Shown piece by piece: positions 4,909-6,702 of a stretch of DNA of 6,702 nt; the stretch's first letter is position 1, and each line of letters opens with the position of its first letter. The notes under the pieces were generated by a model. The model searched no databases. It saw nothing but the letters and a program-made list of their open reading frames with translations, and was not told the DNA's origin. The stretch is from Spirochaetaceae bacterium (lineage in GTDB: Bacteria > Spirochaetota > Spirochaetia > Treponematales > Breznakiellaceae): positions 1-6,702 of the forward strand of contig JAITAM010000038.1 of NCBI GenBank assembly GCA_031284085.1. Direction: 5' to 3'. The translations under genes and the position numbers were made by a program.

Positions 4909-4925
4909 GACCCATTAACGGGGTC
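4909..4925 (-). terminator. Short GC hairpin at the end of the mnmG-proximal gene
   Basis: GACCC/GGGTC arms (4909-4913 and 4921-4925) with a 7-nt loop overlap the stop codon at 4915-4917. Downstream on the minus strand comes AATCAAAAAAATTCG, which has no U-tract, so this is at best a weak or factor-aided terminator. Confidence 0.25.
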
Positions 4926-5784
4926 TAATGCTATGTACGGCATTTTTTAGTATTGTCAACAGTCTCTTTTGTGAAATTCTCTCAGATATTATAGTAATAT
5001 ATGAAGGAAGAGTCGGATATTTTTGCTTTTGCATTTGGCGGATAGCCTGTATTGCTAATCTGAGATCCGAATCATCAAATATAAGCTTAATTTGCCGTGA
5101 GCTTAGTGCCGGATCAATCCATGAAAAAAGAATAATTGGTGTACTATAGTTTTGTGTAAGAAATGTATTTAATTGATTACTTCCTATAATAACTGCACAG
5201 GCACTGTCTTGAGGGGCAGTGTTTTGTATAAATACCGGCTCTGCCGTATAACCTTGCTGTGATAAACCGGCGGAAAATGCCTGCTGTTGCTCCGGCAATA
5301 ATGGAATATCTTGAAATACTACTATGGGTTTGTCAGGGTTGTCGGCGGCAAGTAGTGCAGCACAAAGTCCTGCCCGGTATAAGTCAGTTAGAAAATCGCT
5401 GGTAACCACAGGAATCGTTCGTTCCTCTTGATCACTGATCCGTCCACCGAGGATCATGACCTTTGCTGCTGGAAATTGCTCGGCATAAAGCTCAGCACCA
5501 TCAGCATAACGATACGGAAAAAGCACACAAAATGGAGAATCAAGGGCGGATTCTACGGCAAATACTACAAGATCCGCGTTTATGTTTTCAGCAATAAAAA
5601 TAAACCGAACCCGTCGCCACAAGGTAAGTGATAGTTCAATACGTTGGCTAGCAAGGCGTTCTTTACCATAGAGCAAAGCAAATTGCGCATCCGTTACCAG
5701 TACAACCGGCGAGCGAAAAAAGAGTAGCCCAGCTGCAATAAGTGCAGGAATAGTAGCAATGACGGCAAATTTCTGTATTGTCAT
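4915..5784 (-). CDS. Uncharacterised membrane-anchored protein, periplasmic-binding-protein-like
   Basis: With the ATG at 5784 the product has 289 residues. It starts MTIQKFAVIATIPALIAAGL, a hydrophobic N-terminal anchor or uncleaved signal, and no lipobox Cys is present. The rest alternates strands and helices in the manner of type 1 periplasmic binding folds: PVVLVTDAQ, RVRFIFIAE, ADLVVFAVE, AKVMILGGR, then KPIVVFQD, CAVIIGSNQLNTFL and TPIILFSWIDPAL, closing with a basic helix. This is a fold-level impression; no ligand residues or family can be named. A GTG at 5829 would extend it by 15 residues ahead of the hydrophobic segment and has no Shine-Dalgarno, so the ATG is preferred, although its own site (AGGA about 17 nt upstream) is poor too. 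It starts 57 bp after the mnmG stop on the same strand, so co-transcription and translational coupling are likely. A function in tRNA modification is not implied. Confidence 0.8.
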   Translation of the reverse strand: MTIQKFAVIATIPALIAAGLLFFRSPVVLVTDAQFALLYGKERLASQRIELSLTLWRRVRFIFIAENINADLVVFAVESALDSPFCVLFPYRYADGAELYAEQFPAAKVMILGGRISDQEERTIPVVTSDFLTDLYRAGLCAALLAADNPDKPIVVFQDIPLLPEQQQAFSAGLSQQGYTAEPVFIQNTAPQDSACAVIIGSNQLNTFLTQNYSTPIILFSWIDPALSSRQIKLIFDDSDLRLAIQAIRQMQKQKYPTLPSYITIISERISQKRLLTILKNAVHSIRPR

Positions 5785-5841
5785 TACAGTACCATACCAA
5801 GTCCTGCAAAGTTGCGTAAGGCGGCACACACGGTATCTTTT

Positions 5842-6702
5842 TTACCGTCGAGCTTTTATCATCAACAGTGCTATATCCCCTTGCCGGACGCCGGGTATCC
5901 GTGCAGCTTGTCCAAGGTTCAAAGGCTGCACTTTTGATAGCTTTTCTTGCGATTCTGATGAAAGGCCGGTAATTGCCCGGTAATCAAGCAGCGGATCGAG
6001 CTTTATCGCATCTAGCTTGGCGGCACGAGCAACGGAGCGGCTCTCCTTTTCAAGGTATCCCGTGTAACGAATATCAAGTATAGCCTGATTCACGTACTCA
6101 TCCGGAAAATCAAGCAGTTCCGGTGCAGCCGTGAAAATAACATCAACCGAGACCATTGCGTCGCTGAGAGCATGTTCTAGGCTATGACCGGCATGAATAC
6201 CACCATCATTCGCTAGCTTCCTTGCACGGAGCAAAGCTCGAATTGCCTCCAAAGTTTGCGCCTTATGCTGAAATCGCTGCCAACGCTTTTCATCAACCAA
6301 ACCCACCGAACGCCCATGCGGACTAAGACGGCTATCCGCCGTATCATGGCGTAGAGCAAGCCGGTATTCCGCCCGACTGGTGAACATACGGTACGGCTCT
6401 TTGGTCCCAAGCGTTGTAAGATCGTCAATCAGAACACCGATATACGCCTCGGAGCGGCTTAACAAGAGCGGCTCCTCCCCACGCATCTTTTGCGCCGCAT
6501 TTATTCCTGCAATAATGCCTTGCGCCGCCGCCTCCTCGTAACCGGAGGTGCCGTTGATCTGCCCTGCCGTAAAAAGACCGGAAAGACGCTTGGACTCAAG
6601 GCTTGGGTAAAGGTCAAGCGGGTCAAGATAATCGTATTCAACCGCATAGGCAGGGCGGACTATGCGTGCATTCTCAAGGCCGGGGATACTGCGAATAAAG
6701 GT
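5842..6702 (-). CDS. mnmG: tRNA uridine 5-carboxymethylaminomethyl modification enzyme MnmG, C-terminal part
   Basis: MnmG (GidA) is the FAD enzyme that, with the GTPase MnmE, builds the cmnm5U group at wobble U34 of certain tRNAs. The 286 residues visible run to a TAA at 5842-5844; the start lies beyond the window edge, since the family is about 620-630 residues long. Near the fragment start the sequence reads [20 protein letters not shown] (fragment residues 5-24). The FAD-site motif [20 protein letters not shown] follows (42-61), then GIIAGINAA. The block [13 protein letters not shown] plus [15 protein letters not shown] (about 88-117) is diagnostic. The remaining helical C-terminal domain, which binds MnmE and tRNA, ends [20 protein letters not shown] followed by KARR. 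It shows no frameshift. The neighbour downstream on the same strand is close enough for an operon. Confidence 0.97.
   Translation of the reverse strand, partial: TFIRSIPGLENARIVRPAYAVEYDYLDPLDLYPSLESKRLSGLFTAGQINGTSGYEEAAAQGIIAGINAAQKMRGEEPLLLSRSEAYIGVLIDDLTTLGTKEPYRMFTSRAEYRLALRHDTADSRLSPHGRSVGLVDEKRWQRFQHKAQTLEAIRALLRARKLANDGGIHAGHSLEHALSDAMVSVDVIFTAAPELLDFPDEYVNQAILDIRYTGYLEKESRSVARAAKLDAIKLDPLLDYRAITGLSSESQEKLSKVQPLNLGQAARIPGVRQGDIALLMIKARR

Overview
The window looks like part of the chromosome of a host-associated spirochaete, most likely an oral-type Treponema. The main reason is a tandem pair of secreted FlaA-family proteins, the outer-layer (sheath) proteins of spirochaete periplasmic flagella. 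An AT-rich dnaN and a more GC-rich mnmG are compatible with this. Genus is an inference from gene content; species cannot be fixed by eye.

Layout. (1) Positions 1-1620 hold no intact gene. The stretch contains the end of an unrecognised reading frame (1-114), a broken minus-strand frame (241-627), a decayed unidentified gene split over two frames (694-953), and the C-terminal remnant of an IS5-type DDE transposase (1153-1467). It ends in a perfect 21-bp inverted repeat (1463-1512). (2) dnaN, the sliding clamp, lies on the plus strand at 1688-2836 with its own sigma70-type promoter and strong ribosome binding site. Neither dnaA nor recF flanks it. (3) A hairpin at 2863-2902 separates dnaN from a convergent tRNA-Ala(GGC) at 2906-2979. 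(4) Two flaA-type genes lie on the minus strand. The upstream one (4023-4757) has a near-consensus sigma70 promoter. The downstream one (3096-3836) follows a 186-bp gap with a hairpin, a strong but misplaced Shine-Dalgarno and a mini-ORF whose stop abuts the flaA start. (5) Also on the minus strand, the 3' part of mnmG (5842-6702, 5' end outside the window) is followed closely by an uncharacterised membrane-anchored protein with a periplasmic-binding-protein-like layout.

How the genes relate. The two FlaA proteins are exported and should act together in the flagellar sheath. MnmG and tRNA-Ala belong to translation, and DnaN to replication. These are housekeeping blocks placed side by side rather than one pathway. 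I see no CRISPR array, toxin-antitoxin pair, prophage or defence system. The least explained parts are the decayed 1.6 kb upstream of dnaN, the leader of the second flaA gene, and the protein beside mnmG.
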